Of a stretch of DNA of 64,000 nucleotides, positions 11,748 through 22,902 are shown one piece after another. The translations under genes were made by a program, and so were the position numbers. A model generated the notes under the pieces. It did no database searches, was not told where the DNA came from, and saw only the letters and a list, made by a program, of their open reading frames with translations. This stretch comes from Tumebacillus amylolyticus (lineage in GTDB: Bacteria; Bacillota; Bacilli; Tumebacillales; Tumebacillaceae). The stretch covers positions 16,817 through 80,816 of the forward strand of contig NZ_JAEQNB010000011.1 in assembly GCF_016722965.1 (NCBI RefSeq). Reading direction: 5' to 3'. The stretch's first letter is position 1, and each line of letters starts with the position of its first letter.

Positions 11748-12077
11748 TTACTTATCGAGGGATTCGCCGGACTTTTTCGCATAACGGACTTTGGAGCCGT
11801 CAGCGAGGATCTTTTTACCGACGCGAGTTGCGGTACCGGTCTTCGGATCGACGATCATGACGTTGGAAGCTTGGATCGGTGCTTCCTTCTCAACGATGCC
11901 GCCTTGCGGGTTGACCTGGTTCGGCTTGGTGTGACGCTTCACAATGTTCACACCTTCGACCAGAACTCGGCCTTCAGACGGGTAGGCTTCGAGGATCGTG
12001 CCCTTCTTGCCTTTGTCCTTGCCCGTAATGACGATGACGTTGTCACCTTTTTTCACGTGCAATTTTGCTTTTGCCAT
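11748..12077 (-). CDS. rplX: 50S ribosomal protein L24
   Basis: A 109-residue L24, an assembly initiator near the exit tunnel. It carries a KOW motif ([20 protein letters not shown]) and the conserved [15 protein letters not shown]. It lies between rplN and rplE. Confidence 0.98.
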   Translation of the reverse strand: MAKAKLHVKKGDNVIVITGKDKGKKGTILEAYPSEGRVLVEGVNIVKRHTKPNQVNPQGGIVEKEAPIQASNVMIVDPKTGTATRVGKKILADGSKVRYAKKSGESLDK

Positions 12078-12116
12078 GGAGCTGCTACACCTCCTCAGGT
12101 GTTTTCGTTACCGACT

Positions 12117-12485
12117 TTAGAGAACTTCCGGTGCGAGAGAAAGGATCTTCATGAAGTCCTTGTCGCGCAGTTCACGAGCAACCGGACCGAAGATACGGGT
12201 ACCGCGCGGGGACTTGTCTTCTTTGATGATGACAGCTGCGTTTTCGTCGAAACGGATGTACGTGCCATCTTTGCGACGAGCGCCAGACTTGGAACGAACG
12301 ATGACAGCCTTTACGACGTCACCCTTCTTGACAACGCCTCCGGGCGTTGCGCTTTTCACCGAAGCGATGATGATGTCGCCGATGTTCGCGCTCTTGCGGT
12401 TAGAACCACCGAGCACGCGGAAGCACATGATTTCCTTCGCGCCAGAGTTGTCTGCTACGACCAGACGAGATTGCGGTTGAATCAC
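12117..12485 (-). CDS. rplN: 50S ribosomal protein L14
   Basis: A 122-residue L14, [21 protein letters not shown], with the C-terminal [21 protein letters not shown]. It sits at the subunit interface. Length and both ends match the family exactly. It lies between rpsQ and rplX. Confidence 0.98.
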   Translation of the reverse strand: MIQPQSRLVVADNSGAKEIMCFRVLGGSNRKSANIGDIIIASVKSATPGGVVKKGDVVKAVIVRSKSGARRKDGTYIRFDENAAVIIKEDKSPRGTRIFGPVARELRDKDFMKILSLAPEVL

Positions 12486-12532
12486 GTTTGGTACCTCCCT
12501 TCAGATTGAGCTTGGGGAACCGATCTATACGA

Positions 12533-12796
12533 TTAGAGGATGATTGCTTCCTCTACGACTTCAACCAGGCGCCAGCGCTTGTCTTTGGACAGCGGGCGGG
12601 TTTCCATGATCTTAACAACATCACCGATTTTTGCGGTGTTGTTCTCATCGTGAGCCTTGAATTTCTTGGTTACGATGACGAGCTTCCCGTAGAGCGGGTG
12701 TTTCTTTTGCTCTTCGATAGCTACAACGATTGTTTTGTCCATCTTGTCCGAAACGACTTTACCGGTACGAACTTTACGGTAGTTACGATCGCTCAT
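12533..12796 (-). CDS. rpsQ: 30S ribosomal protein S17
   Basis: An 87-residue OB-fold S17 starting [25 protein letters not shown]. It contains [37 protein letters not shown] family sequence. It binds 16S rRNA at the 5' domain. It lies between rpmC and rplN. Confidence 0.98.
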   Translation of the reverse strand: MSDRNYRKVRTGKVVSDKMDKTIVVAIEEQKKHPLYGKLVIVTKKFKAHDENNTAKIGDVVKIMETRPLSKDKRWRLVEVVEEAIIL

Positions 12797-12832
12797 CTGT
12801 GTTCCTCCTTCCTTCCACTGAGAGTCAGAGAT

Positions 12833-13030
12833 TTAGCCGATGCCCAGTTCACGCTCGCGGAGGATCGTCTTCGCACGAGCGATATCTTTGCGCACTTCAC
12901 GAATGCGCATCGGATTGTCGAGTTGACCCGTTGCCAGCTGGAAGCGCAGGTTGAAAAGCTCATCCTTGAGTTCGTTCACTTGCGTTTCGATCTCGACGGT
13001 GGACAAGTTACGGATGTCATTAGCTTTCAT
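12833..13030 (-). CDS. rpmC: 50S ribosomal protein L29
   Basis: A 65-residue two-helix L29, [20 protein letters not shown], near the tunnel exit where SRP and trigger factor dock. The frame continues upstream to a GTG, but the ATG at 13030 gives the family start. That ATG lies within the end of rplP (11-bp overlap), so translation is probably coupled. Confidence 0.96.
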   Translation of the reverse strand: MKANDIRNLSTVEIETQVNELKDELFNLRFQLATGQLDNPMRIREVRKDIARAKTILRERELGIG

Positions 13031-13454
13031 CTGCCTCACCACCCACTTCTTCACGTTTTACAAACTTGCACTTGATCGGCAGTTTGTGCATTGCAAGGCG
13101 CATTGCCTCACGAGCAATTTCTTCAGAGACGCCAGCCAGTTCGAACATAACACGGCCCGGCTTAACAACAGCTACCCATTTCTCCGGGGAACCTTTACCA
13201 GCACCCATACGGGTTTCAGCCGGTTTAGCAGTTACCGGTTTGGACGGGAAGATCTTGATCCATACTTTACCGCCACGTTTGATGTAACGGGTCATCGCGA
13301 TACGAGCTGCTTCGATCTGGCGGTTGGTAACCCAAGCCGGTTCGAGTGCTTGCAGACCGTATTCGCCGAATGCTACAGACTCGCCGCCTTTGGTGCGACC
13401 AGCCATAGTACCACGGTGTTCTTTACGATGTTTTACGCGCTTCGGGAGCAACAT
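13020..13454 (-). CDS. rplP: 50S ribosomal protein L16
   Basis: A 144-residue L16 that helps form the A-site tRNA pocket. It starts [20 protein letters not shown] and has the [23 protein letters not shown] and [14 protein letters not shown] segments. The last 11 bp overlap the start of rpmC. Confidence 0.98.
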   Translation of the reverse strand: MLLPKRVKHRKEHRGTMAGRTKGGESVAFGEYGLQALEPAWVTNRQIEAARIAMTRYIKRGGKVWIKIFPSKPVTAKPAETRMGAGKGSPEKWVAVVKPGRVMFELAGVSEEIAREAMRLAMHKLPIKCKFVKREEVGGEADES

Positions 13455-13457
13455 GGA

Positions 13458-14129
13458 TTACTTACCTCCTTCTTCAGCAGCTTCTTTCTTAGCGCTGCGA
13501 GTCGGCAGGACTTCACCACGGTAGATCCATACCTTTACGCCGATACGGCCATAGGTGGTGTGTGCCTCTGCGGTAGCGTAGTCAATGTCTGCACGGAGGG
13601 TGTGGAGCGGAACGGTACCTTCGGAGTAACCTTCGGTACGAGCGATCTCAGCGCCACCAACACGGCCGGAGACTTGAACTTTGATCCCTTTTGCACCTAC
13701 ACGCATGGTGCGTTGGATCGATTGTTTCATTGCACGACGGAACGCGATACGGCGCTCAAGTTGCTGAGCGATGTTGACCGCTACCAGTGCTGCGTTGAGA
13801 TCCGGAGTCTTGATCTCAGAGATGTTCAGGTGAACGCGCTTGCCGGTCATTTGAGAAAGCGTGTTGCGGAGGTTATCAACCTCAGCGCCGCCCTTACCGA
13901 TAACCATGCCCGGTTTCGCAGTGTGGATGTTCACGTTGATGCGGTTCGCTGCGCGTTCGATTTCCACGGTGGAAACAGAAGCGTCCTTCAGACGGTTCAG
14001 AACGTATTCGCGAACTTTGATGTCTTCATGCAAAAGTTCGGTGTATTCCTTCTTGTTAGCGAACCACTTGGATTCCCAATCGCGGATAATACCAACGCGA
14101 AGGCCTACGGGATTAACCTTTTGTCCCAT
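13458..14129 (-). CDS. rpsC: 30S ribosomal protein S3
   Basis: A 223-residue S3 at the mRNA entry tunnel. The type II KH domain carries the GXXG loop in [17 protein letters not shown]. The C-terminal domain ends with [20 protein letters not shown] and [17 protein letters not shown]. The C-terminal tail is Lys/Glu-rich. It lies between rplV and rplP. Confidence 0.98.
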   Translation of the reverse strand: MGQKVNPVGLRVGIIRDWESKWFANKKEYTELLHEDIKVREYVLNRLKDASVSTVEIERAANRINVNIHTAKPGMVIGKGGAEVDNLRNTLSQMTGKRVHLNISEIKTPDLNAALVAVNIAQQLERRIAFRRAMKQSIQRTMRVGAKGIKVQVSGRVGGAEIARTEGYSEGTVPLHTLRADIDYATAEAHTTYGRIGVKVWIYRGEVLPTRSAKKEAAEEGGK

Positions 14130-14150
14130 CCTTTTATCCCTCCTTCTTGA

Positions 14151-14492
14151 TTACTTGGTGGTTTTTTCGCCGAGTACCACGGTGATGTGGCTGGTACGCT
14201 TGTGAATACGGAACGCACGGCCTTGAGCACGCGGGCGGAAACGCTTCAGGGTCGGACCTTGGTCAACGAATACTTCGGTGACGTACAGGTTCTCGAGGTC
14301 CAGGTTGAAGTTGTGGTCTGCGTTCGCAAGAGCGGAGTTCAGAACCTTTTCAACAACCGGGGATGCAGCTTTCGGGGTGAACTTCAGGATAGACAGAGCT
14401 TCCGAAGCTTTCTTGCCGCGAATCAGATCCACGACCAGGCGAACTTTACGCGGTGCGATACGCACGTAACGAGCGACTGCTTTCGCTTGCAT
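14151..14492 (-). CDS. rplV: 50S ribosomal protein L22
   Basis: A 113-residue L22 lining the peptide tunnel. It begins [27 protein letters not shown]. The extended tunnel hairpin near [25 protein letters not shown] is intact, with no insertion of the kind seen in macrolide-resistant mutants. It lies between rpsS and rpsC. Confidence 0.98.
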   Translation of the reverse strand: MQAKAVARYVRIAPRKVRLVVDLIRGKKASEALSILKFTPKAASPVVEKVLNSALANADHNFNLDLENLYVTEVFVDQGPTLKRFRPRAQGRAFRIHKRTSHITVVLGEKTTK

Positions 14493-14526
14493 GTAATAAC
14501 CTCCTCTCTACCGATCATATAAAAAA

Positions 14527-14805
14527 CTAACGGCGAGACGTTTTTTCGTCAGCTCCGTGACCTTTGTAGGTACGAGTCGGAGCGAATTCACCCAGCTTGT
14601 GGCCTACCATGTCCTCGGTGACGTACACCGGAACGTGCTTACGACCATCGTACACTGCAAAGGTGTGGCCGATGAATTGCGGGAAGATCGTGGAACGGCG
14701 GGACCAGGTCTTGATGACCTTCTTGTCACCAGCAGCGTTTTGATCCTCAACTTTCTTCATGAGGTGATCATCCACGAACGGGCCTTTCTTAAGCGAACGA
14801 GACAT
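14527..14805 (-). CDS. rpsS: 30S ribosomal protein S19
   Basis: A 92-residue S19 of the 30S head, [20 protein letters not shown]. It contains the conserved [27 protein letters not shown] and [16 protein letters not shown]. It lies between rplB and rplV. Confidence 0.98.
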   Translation of the reverse strand: MSRSLKKGPFVDDHLMKKVEDQNAAGDKKVIKTWSRRSTIFPQFIGHTFAVYDGRKHVPVYVTEDMVGHKLGEFAPTRTYKGHGADEKTSRR

Positions 14806-14838
14806 GCGGGAACCTCCCTTCCTTATGCAATGGAGAGA

Positions 14839-15669
14839 TTACTTCTTACGACGACGAACGATGAACTTGTCAGAAGCCTTCTTCTTCTTGCGGGTTTTCT
14901 TACCGAGAGTCGGTTTACCCCACGGAGACATCGGAGACTTACGACCGATCGGAGCGCGGCCTTCACCACCACCATGCGGGTGATCGTTCGGGTTCATTAC
15001 AACACCGCGGACAGTCGGGCGCACGCCGCGATGACGGCTACGACCAGCTTTACCAAGGTTGACGAGTTCGTGGTCCAGGTTACCTACTTGACCGATGGTC
15101 GCGCGGCACTCGGAACGGATGAGGCGAACTTCGCCGGAAGCGAGACGAACGTGGCAGTACTCGCCCTCTTTTGCGAGGAGCTGAGCTTCTGCACCAGCAG
15201 CGCGAGCGATTTGGCCGCCCTTGCCAGCTTTGAGTTCGATGTTGTGGATCATGGTACCAACCGGAATGTTAGCGAGCGGCAGTGCGTTGCCGACTTTGAT
15301 GTCAACGTCGGTGCCGGACTGGATGGTATCGCCAACTTTCAGGCCTACCGGAGCGAGGATGTAACGCTTTTCGCCGTCCGCGTAGTTGATCAGCGCGATG
15401 AACGAGGTGCGGTTCGGATCGTACTCGATGGTAGCGACTTTACCCGGAACGCCGTCCTTGGTGCGCTTGAAGTCAATGATGCGGTACTTGCGCTTGTGGC
15501 CGCCACCTTGATGACGAACGGTGGTTCTCCCTTGGTTGTTTCGGCCACCCTTGGAATGGAGCGGCTCGAGAAGGGATTTTTCCGGCTTATCGGTGGTAAG
15601 TTCTTCGTAGGTCAGGACCGACATGAAGCGGCGACCCGGCGAAGTCGGTTTATACTTCTTGATACCCAT
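14839..15669 (-). CDS. rplB: 50S ribosomal protein L2
   Basis: A 276-residue L2, needed for subunit association and the peptidyl-transferase centre. The [24 protein letters not shown] motif carries the conserved catalytic-region His. The N-terminus [18 protein letters not shown] and the basic C-terminus are as expected. It lies between rplW and rpsS. Confidence 0.98.
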   Translation of the reverse strand: MGIKKYKPTSPGRRFMSVLTYEELTTDKPEKSLLEPLHSKGGRNNQGRTTVRHQGGGHKRKYRIIDFKRTKDGVPGKVATIEYDPNRTSFIALINYADGEKRYILAPVGLKVGDTIQSGTDVDIKVGNALPLANIPVGTMIHNIELKAGKGGQIARAAGAEAQLLAKEGEYCHVRLASGEVRLIRSECRATIGQVGNLDHELVNLGKAGRSRHRGVRPTVRGVVMNPNDHPHGGGEGRAPIGRKSPMSPWGKPTLGKKTRKKKKASDKFIVRRRKK

Positions 15670-15698
15670 GGGTTTCCCTCCTTCTAAAAGGTCTTAGA

Positions 15699-15992
15699 TT
15701 AAGCGCCTTCGAAGAAGTTCAGCGGTTTGGAATCCGAGGTAAGGGTAACAATTGCCTTTTTCCACTCGGAAGTACGGCCAACGTGGCGGCCGACACGCTT
15801 TTTCTTGGACGGAACGCGGAGGGTGTTAACTTTATCCACGGTTACGCCGAAGATATCTTCGATCGCTTTCTTGATTTCGGTCTTGTTCGCGCGGAGGTCA
15901 ACCTCGAATGCGAACTTGTTTTCTTCCATCAGGTCGGTGGTGCGCTCGGTGATGACCGGGCGCTTGATGATGTCGCGCGGGTTCTTAGTCAT
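15699..15992 (-). CDS. rplW: 50S ribosomal protein L23
   Basis: A 97-residue L23 at the tunnel exit, a docking site for trigger factor and SRP. It has [19 protein letters not shown] and the loop [20 protein letters not shown]. Its ATG overlaps the rplD stop by one base. Confidence 0.98.
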   Translation of the reverse strand: MTKNPRDIIKRPVITERTTDLMEENKFAFEVDLRANKTEIKKAIEDIFGVTVDKVNTLRVPSKKKRVGRHVGRTSEWKKAIVTLTSDSKPLNFFEGA

Positions 15993-16615
15993 TATGCGAA
16001 CACCTCCTCGACTTTTGCCACTGCGTCTTTGGTGATGACGAGCGCGTCGTGATGGATCAGATCCAGAACGTTGATACCGGTAGCATCGACTACTTTCACG
16101 CCCGGAATGTTGCGAGCGGAGAGTGCGAGGTTCTGATCAGCATCCAGGGAGACGATCAGTGCTTTCTTCTCAACTTTCAGGTTGGAGAGGATCTTCACCA
16201 TTTCTTTCGTTTTCGGAGCATCAATGCTCAGAGCGTCCAGAACGATGATCTCATTAGCGTTCACTTTGGAAGAGAGCGCAGATTTGAGAGCCAGACGGCG
16301 GACTTTCTTCGGAAGCTTGTAAGCATAGGAGCGCGGGGTCGGACCAAATACGGTACCGCCACCTACCCATTGCGGTGCACGGATCGAGCCTTGACGAGCG
16401 CGACCAGTACCCTTTTGACGCCACGGCTTGCGACCGCCGCCGCGTACTTCGGAACGGCCTTTGGTATCGTGAGTACCACGACGCAGGGACGCTTGTTGCA
16501 TGACGATTGCTTCATGCAGGACGTGTTCGTTCGGGGTGATACCAAAGATGGTTTCGTTCAGTTCGAGTTCACCAACTTGAGCGCCGGTGATGTTGTATAC
16601 AGCCACTTTCGGCAT
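15992..16615 (-). CDS. rplD: 50S ribosomal protein L4
   Basis: A 207-residue L4. The long tunnel loop shows [31 protein letters not shown]4 represses the S10 operon in E. coli; that role is not established in Bacilli. It lies between rplC and rplW and overlaps the latter by one base. Confidence 0.98.
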   Translation of the reverse strand: MPKVAVYNITGAQVGELELNETIFGITPNEHVLHEAIVMQQASLRRGTHDTKGRSEVRGGGRKPWRQKGTGRARQGSIRAPQWVGGGTVFGPTPRSYAYKLPKKVRRLALKSALSSKVNANEIIVLDALSIDAPKTKEMVKILSNLKVEKKALIVSLDADQNLALSARNIPGVKVVDATGINVLDLIHHDALVITKDAVAKVEEVFA

Positions 16616-16646
16616 GAGGGTCTCCTCCTTTCCTCAAGGAATGTAT

Positions 16647-17279
16647 TTATTTGCCGCTCTTGATAGCGGTCTTAACGGTTACGAATGCGTTCTTCGGACC
16701 CGGTACAGAGCCTTTTACAAGAAGCAGGTTGCGTTCGGTATCAACCTTGACAACTTCGAGGTTCTGAACGGTGATGCGTCCGCCACCCATTTGGCCCGGC
16801 AAGGTTTGACCCTTGAATACACGGCCCGGGTTGATGGAACCGAGCGAACCCGGACGACGATGGTAACGGGAACCGTGAGCCATCGGACCGCGGGATTGGT
16901 TGTGGCGCTTAATCGCACCAGCAAAGCCCTTACCCTTGGAAATACCGGTTACGTCGATTTCGTCACCAGCAGCAAAGACGTCTGCGCCGAGAACTTGACC
17001 GACTTCGTAAGCGGAGAGATCAACACCGCGCAGTTCGCGAACGTAGCGCTTGGGCGTGGTGTTTGCTTTCGCAGCGTGACCGGATGCCGGCTTGGTCACG
17101 TTTTTCTTATCTGCAAAACCGAGCTGGACTGCTTCGTAGCCGTCGTTCGCCAGGTCTTTCTTCTGAAGAACAACGTTCGGGCCAGCTTCGATGACCGTTA
17201 CCGGAACGACGTTGCCGTCTTCGGTAAACACTTGGGTCATGCCGAGTTTGCGTCCCAAGATACCTTTCATGTGTGACAC
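16647..17279 (-). CDS. rplC: 50S ribosomal protein L3
   Basis: A 210-residue L3, a primary 23S rRNA binder. It starts [22 protein letters not shown] (the Met at residue 4 is the common family start and an alternative here). It contains [24 protein letters not shown], including the Gln that is methylated in some bacteria. It lies between rpsJ and rplD. Confidence 0.97.
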   Translation of the reverse strand: MSHMKGILGRKLGMTQVFTEDGNVVPVTVIEAGPNVVLQKKDLANDGYEAVQLGFADKKNVTKPASGHAAKANTTPKRYVRELRGVDLSAYEVGQVLGADVFAAGDEIDVTGISKGKGFAGAIKRHNQSRGPMAHGSRYHRRPGSLGSINPGRVFKGQTLPGQMGGGRITVQNLEVVKVDTERNLLLVKGSVPGPKNAFVTVKTAIKSGK

Positions 17280-17300
17280 CTCCCTGAGGTCAAAAATTTA

Positions 17301-17633
<333 letters not shown>

Positions 17634-17746
17634 TTACTTGGACATACTCCGCAAGAATTTAACCTGATCGGTGCCGCATATGGCGAATCCGGCACTTCAG
17701 CAACCTCTTGCATCATCGCAGTCAAAACACCAGCACACAATATGAA

Positions 17747-17775
17747 AGTATACTACCTGAAAGCCTAAAACACAA
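17747..17775 (-). promoter_or_regulatory. Second S10-operon promoter candidate
   Basis: -35 TTGTGT (17775-17770), 17 bp, -10 TATACT (17752-17747), reading leftward. It lies inside the leader about 140 bp before rpsJ. The -35 hexamer is weaker than that of the upstream promoter. Confidence 0.5.
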
Positions 17776-17887
17776 GCACCAGAGCCGGGTGTTTCGCACT
17801 TTTATGCATAGAACTTCTTGGAAGAAGCAATCTATAAAGATGAAACACACGAGCGCGTTGTCATGGCATCAGTAGGACACTCCAATG

Positions 17888-17916
17888 ATTCTACAGGACA
17901 TAAGCCTAAAAGTCAA
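17888..17916 (-). promoter_or_regulatory. Main S10-operon promoter candidate
   Basis: -35 TTGACT (17916-17911), exactly 17 bp, -10 TAGAAT (17893-17888). The hexamers and spacing equal those of the rplM promoter. It lies just downstream of the tuf terminator. Confidence 0.75.
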
Positions 17917-17943
17917 CGTCTTCGCATAAAAAAGTCTCCATAT

Positions 17944-17974
17944 AAAAAAAGAGCGAACTCCGAGGAGTTCGCCC
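17944..17974 (-). terminator. Intrinsic terminator after tuf
   Basis: A stem GGGCGAACTCC/GGAGTTCGCTC followed on the minus strand by seven Ts (17950-17944). It ends the str operon ahead of the S10 promoter. Confidence 0.9.
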
Positions 17975-17995
17975 TTCGTTTTTGAAGGCTGGTTG

Positions 17996-19183
<1,188 letters not shown>

Positions 19184-19220
19184 TGTAGGTCAACTCCTCT
19201 AATATCAGATAGGTTATAAA

Positions 19221-21296
19221 TTATTCGCCTTTGGATTTGGCGATAATTTCTTGCGAAATAGACTTCGGTGCTTCTTCGAATGCATGGAACTCCATCGAGT
19301 AAACGCCGCGGCCTTGGGTACGGGAACGCAGGGAAGTTGCGTAACCGAACATTTCGGAAAGAGCTACGAAACCACGAACGACTTGAGCGCCAGAGCGTGC
19401 TTCCATACCTTCGATGCGACCACGACGGGAGTTAATGTCACCCATGATGTCGCCCATGTACTCTTCCGGAACGGTAACTTCGACCTTCATGATCGGCTCA
19501 AGGATGACCGGGTCAGCCTTTTGAGCACCAGCTTTGAGGGCCATGGAACCAGCGATTTTAAACGCCATCTCGGAGGAGTCGACGTCATGGTAGGAACCAT
19601 CGATGATGGTAACTTTCATGTCGATCAACGGGAAGCCTGCGAGGATACCGTTTTGCATCGCTTCTTGAACACCATTGTCGACTGCCGGGATGTATTCGCG
19701 CGGAACTACACCACCAACAACCTTGTTCTCGAAGACGTAACCCGCGCCACGCTCAAGCGGAGTGAGTTCGAGCCAAACGTGACCGAACTGACCTTTACCA
19801 CCGGACTGACGTACGAATTTACCTTCGATTTTGGTGTGCTTTTTGATCGTCTCTTTGTAAGCAACTTGCGGCTTACCAACGTTGGTTTCAACTTTGAACT
19901 CGCGTTGGAGACGGTCAACGATGATTTCGAGGTGAAGCTCACCCATACCGGAGATGATGGTTTGGCCAGTCTCTTGGTCGGTAAAGGTGCGGAAGGTCGG
20001 GTCTTCCTCTGCGAGCTTGGACAGTGCGATACCCAGCTTGTCCTGGTCCGCTTTGGTCTTCGGCTCGAGGGAGAGGGAGATAACCGGTTCCGGGAATTCC
20101 ATGGACTCGAGGATAACAACGTTCTTCTCGTCGCACAGAGTGTCGCCGGTGGTGGTGTCCTTCAGACCTACAGCTGCTGCAATGTCACCGGAGTAGACGG
20201 TTTGGATCTCTTCGCGGTGGTTTGCGTGCATCTGAACGATACGGCCGATACGCTCACGCTTGTTCTTGGTCGAGTTGAGGACGTAAGAACCTGCGTTGAT
20301 GGTGCCGGAGTATACGCGGAAGAAGGACAGTTTGCCGACGTACGGGTCGGTCATGATCTTGAACGCCAGAGCTGCGAACGGCTCCGAGTCAGAAGACGGA
20401 CGTTCAGTTTCTTGGCCTTCATCGGTAACGCCCTTGATTGCCGGGACGTCGATCGGTGCAGGCATATAGTCAACGACAGCATCCAACATCGGCTGCACGC
20501 CTTTGTTCTTGTAGGAAGAACCGCAAAGAACCGGGATGATCTGTACGTTTACAACGCCTTTGCGCAGAGCGTTTTTGATTTCCTCGGTGGTGAATTCTTC
20601 ACCTTCGAGGTATTTCATCATCAGCTCTTCGTCGAGTTCTGCAACAGCCTCAACGAGCGTAGTACGCCATTGGTCAGCTTTTTCCTTGTATTCAGCCGGA
20701 ATTTCCGACTTTTCCGAGGTTTTGCCGAGGTCGTCGGTGTAGATGATTGCTTCCATGGTGACCAAGTCGATCATACCAAGGAAGTGATCTTCTGCGCCGA
20801 TCGGGAGTTGGATCGGAACAGCGTTTGCCTTCAGGCGATCACGCATCATAGATACGCAACGCTCGAAGTCAGCGCCGATGATGTCCATTTTGTTGACGTA
20901 AGCGATACGCGGAACGTTGTACTTGTCCGCTTGGCGCCATACGGTCTCGGATTGCGGCTCAACGCCACCCTTTGCACAGAAAACGCCAACGGAACCGTCA
21001 AGGACGCGCAGGGAACGTTCAACCTCTACGGTGAAGTCCACGTGACCCGGCGTGTCGATGATGTTGATTCGATGACCTTTCCACTCAGCGGTGGTAGCAG
21101 CAGAGGTGATGGTGATACCACGCTCTTGCTCCTGAACCATCCAGTCCATGGTCGCTGCACCTTCATGAACTTCACCGATCTTGTGAACGCGGCCGGTGTA
21201 GAACAGAACGCGCTCGGTCGTCGTGGTTTTACCCGCGTCGATGTGCGCCATGATCCCAATGTTTCTCGTTTTATCTAACGGAAACTGACGTGCCAT
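19221..21296 (-). CDS. fusA: Translation elongation factor G
   Basis: A 691-residue EF-G that drives translocation. G1 is [12 protein letters not shown], followed by [21 protein letters not shown] and NKMDI. Domains II-V follow in the normal order, with [34 protein letters not shown] near the C-terminus. No obvious fusidic-acid resistance change was seen by eye. It lies between rpsG and tuf. Confidence 0.98.
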   Translation of the reverse strand: MARQFPLDKTRNIGIMAHIDAGKTTTTERVLFYTGRVHKIGEVHEGAATMDWMVQEQERGITITSAATTAEWKGHRINIIDTPGHVDFTVEVERSLRVLDGSVGVFCAKGGVEPQSETVWRQADKYNVPRIAYVNKMDIIGADFERCVSMMRDRLKANAVPIQLPIGAEDHFLGMIDLVTMEAIIYTDDLGKTSEKSEIPAEYKEKADQWRTTLVEAVAELDEELMMKYLEGEEFTTEEIKNALRKGVVNVQIIPVLCGSSYKNKGVQPMLDAVVDYMPAPIDVPAIKGVTDEGQETERPSSDSEPFAALAFKIMTDPYVGKLSFFRVYSGTINAGSYVLNSTKNKRERIGRIVQMHANHREEIQTVYSGDIAAAVGLKDTTTGDTLCDEKNVVILESMEFPEPVISLSLEPKTKADQDKLGIALSKLAEEDPTFRTFTDQETGQTIISGMGELHLEIIVDRLQREFKVETNVGKPQVAYKETIKKHTKIEGKFVRQSGGKGQFGHVWLELTPLERGAGYVFENKVVGGVVPREYIPAVDNGVQEAMQNGILAGFPLIDMKVTIIDGSYHDVDSSEMAFKIAGSMALKAGAQKADPVILEPIMKVEVTVPEEYMGDIMGDINSRRGRIEGMEARSGAQVVRGFVALSEMFGYATSLRSRTQGRGVYSMEFHAFEEAPKSISQEIIAKSKGE

Positions 21297-21395
21297 GATA
21301 ACATCCTCCTCTCTTACGATGAATGATTAGGTATAGGAAAGGCGTTCGGACAGACCGAAACGATCCATCCGAGAACGCGCTTCAACGTACCAAAC

Positions 21396-21866
21396 CTACC
21401 AGCGGTAGTGAGCAAACGCTTTGTTCGCTTCCGCCATTTTGTGCATATCTTCACGACGTTTCACGGAACCGCCAGTGGAGTTCGCTGCGTCCATGATTTC
21501 GTTCGCGAGCTTTTCTTCGATGGTTTTCTCGTTGCGCTTACGGGAGTAGTCAACGAGCCAGCGAATGCCGAGGGTGGTGCGGCGTTCCGGACGAACTTCG
21601 ATCGGAACTTGGTAGTTCGCGCCCCCTACGCGGCGAGCTTTAACTTCGAGGACCGGCATGATGTTTTTCATAGCGGTTTCGAAGACTTCGAGCGGATCGT
21701 TACCGGTTTTTTCACGGATGCGATCAAATGCACCATAAACTGCGTTTTGAGCGGTGCCTTTCTTACCATCGTACATGAGCTTATTGGTCAGGCGGGTGAC
21801 AAGCTTGGATCCGTAAATCGGATCCGGCAGAACGTCACGGCGCGGAGCAGGACCTTTACGCGACAT
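21396..21866 (-). CDS. rpsG: 30S ribosomal protein S7
   Basis: A 156-residue S7, primary binder of the 16S 3' domain. It starts [26 protein letters not shown], with [21 protein letters not shown], and ends [11 protein letters not shown]. It lies between rpsL and fusA in the str operon. Confidence 0.98.
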   Translation of the reverse strand: MSRKGPAPRRDVLPDPIYGSKLVTRLTNKLMYDGKKGTAQNAVYGAFDRIREKTGNDPLEVFETAMKNIMPVLEVKARRVGGANYQVPIEVRPERRTTLGIRWLVDYSRKRNEKTIEEKLANEIMDAANSTGGSVKRREDMHKMAEANKAFAHYRW

Positions 21867-21920
21867 GCAATTCGCCTCCTTTCAAGAGTGCTATAAGTTG
21901 TTTCGGCCAGGCCGAGAGAA

Positions 21921-22340
21921 TTACTTCTTCACTTTCGGGCGCTTAGCGCCGTACTTGGAACGAGCTTGCTTACGGTCTTTAACGCCTGCGGTGTCGAGGG
22001 CGCCACGAACGATGTGGTAGCGCACCCCCGGAAGGTCTTTTACACGACCGCCGCGAACGAGAACGACGCTGTGCTCTTGCAGGTTGTGCCCGATACCCGG
22101 GATGTACGCGGTAACCTCGATGCCGTTGGTCAGACGAACACGTGCATACTTACGCAGCGCGGAGTTCGGCTTCTTCGGCGTCATGGTACCTACACGGGTG
22201 CAGACCCCACGTTTTTGCGGGGACGGCAGATCGGTTTGCTCCTTCACGAAGCTGTTGTAACCTTTTTGCAGAGCCGGAGCGGTCGATTTCTTTTCGATGC
22301 TCTTACGGCCTTTGCGAACCAACTGGTTAATTGTCGGCAT
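21921..22340 (-). CDS. rpsL: 30S ribosomal protein S12
   Basis: A 139-residue S12 of the decoding centre, [14 protein letters not shown]. The [13 protein letters not shown] segment keeps the wild-type Lys at the position altered in streptomycin-resistant mutants, and the [10 protein letters not shown] loop is wild type. The ATG at 22340 has AAGGAGGTG 7 nt upstream; the longer frame upstream of it is not used. It lies between rplGB and rpsG. Confidence 0.97.
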   Translation of the reverse strand: MPTINQLVRKGRKSIEKKSTAPALQKGYNSFVKEQTDLPSPQKRGVCTRVGTMTPKKPNSALRKYARVRLTNGIEVTAYIPGIGHNLQEHSVVLVRGGRVKDLPGVRYHIVRGALDTAGVKDRKQARSKYGAKRPKVKK

Positions 22341-22449
22341 GAAACTGCACCTCCTTCTCAAAGTTTCAAGTCCACAGAGCCCGGCGGCTCATTAGACGGC
22401 AAATGAAAAAGGTAAATGAGCGACTGAGATGGTTCCCAGCTCTCAGTAC

Positions 22450-22698
22450 CTATCGTACGACGATGGCTGCGGTGGCGGCGCCAACTTCTATACCGCATGC
22501 AATCCCCAGCTCTCTCATCGTCTCAACCCATGTGATGGGAACGTGATGCTTTTCAGCAAGCAGGGCGATGCGCGAAGTCATTCGCGTGTCGGCGTCATGG
22601 GCAACGAACAGTTCGACCGCAGTCGATTGCTCGATAGCTTTGGTTGTTTGGTTGAGACCCACTGCAACGTGGTTGGCCTCTCGGATGCGGGTTAGCAC
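22450..22698 (-). CDS. rplGB: L7Ae-family RNA-binding protein (YbxF/RplGB type)
   Basis: An 82-residue protein of the L7Ae/L30e/S12e fold; in B. subtilis the homologue YbxF binds kink-turn RNA. The start is a GTG (22698) behind AGGGAGG, giving the 82-residue family length. A longer upstream frame is unsupported. Typical segments are AVGLNQTTKAIEQ, AHDADTRMTSRIALLAE and the C-terminal GIACGIEVGAATAAIVV. It is the first gene of the str operon, after the promoter at 22756-22784. Confidence 0.9.
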   Translation of the reverse strand: MLTRIREANHVAVGLNQTTKAIEQSTAVELFVAHDADTRMTSRIALLAEKHHVPITWVETMRELGIACGIEVGAATAAIVVR

Positions 22699-22755
22699 TC
22701 CGGTACCATCCTCCCTAATTTGAACACCTTCTGTTACTGTTAGGCACACTACGAG

Positions 22756-22784
22756 ATTGTAGCACCTCAACTAGGATAAGTCAA
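22756..22784 (-). promoter_or_regulatory. str-operon promoter
   Basis: -35 TTGACT (22784-22779), 17 bp, -10 TACAAT (22761-22756), leading to rplGB about 60 bp downstream. It lies between rpoC and rplGB. Confidence 0.8.
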
Positions 22785-22845
22785 CACTATATGACGGTGC
22801 TTCTGAAAAAATTCGTGCACTCAGTAGAATTGTAACCGTAGAAGA

Positions 22846-22869
22846 GGCGCTCTGCACGTGCAGAGCGCC
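22846..22869. repeat. Perfect 24-bp palindrome after rpoC
   Basis: Each 12-bp arm reads GGCGCTCTGCAC, with no loop at all. On the minus strand the next bases are TCTTCTACGG, so there is no proper T run. It could be an atypical terminator for rpoBC, an RNA-processing hairpin or a protein-binding site. Confidence 0.6.
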
Positions 22870-22902
22870 ACAAACTACGACGATTCTGTGACAAAAACCG
22901 AA

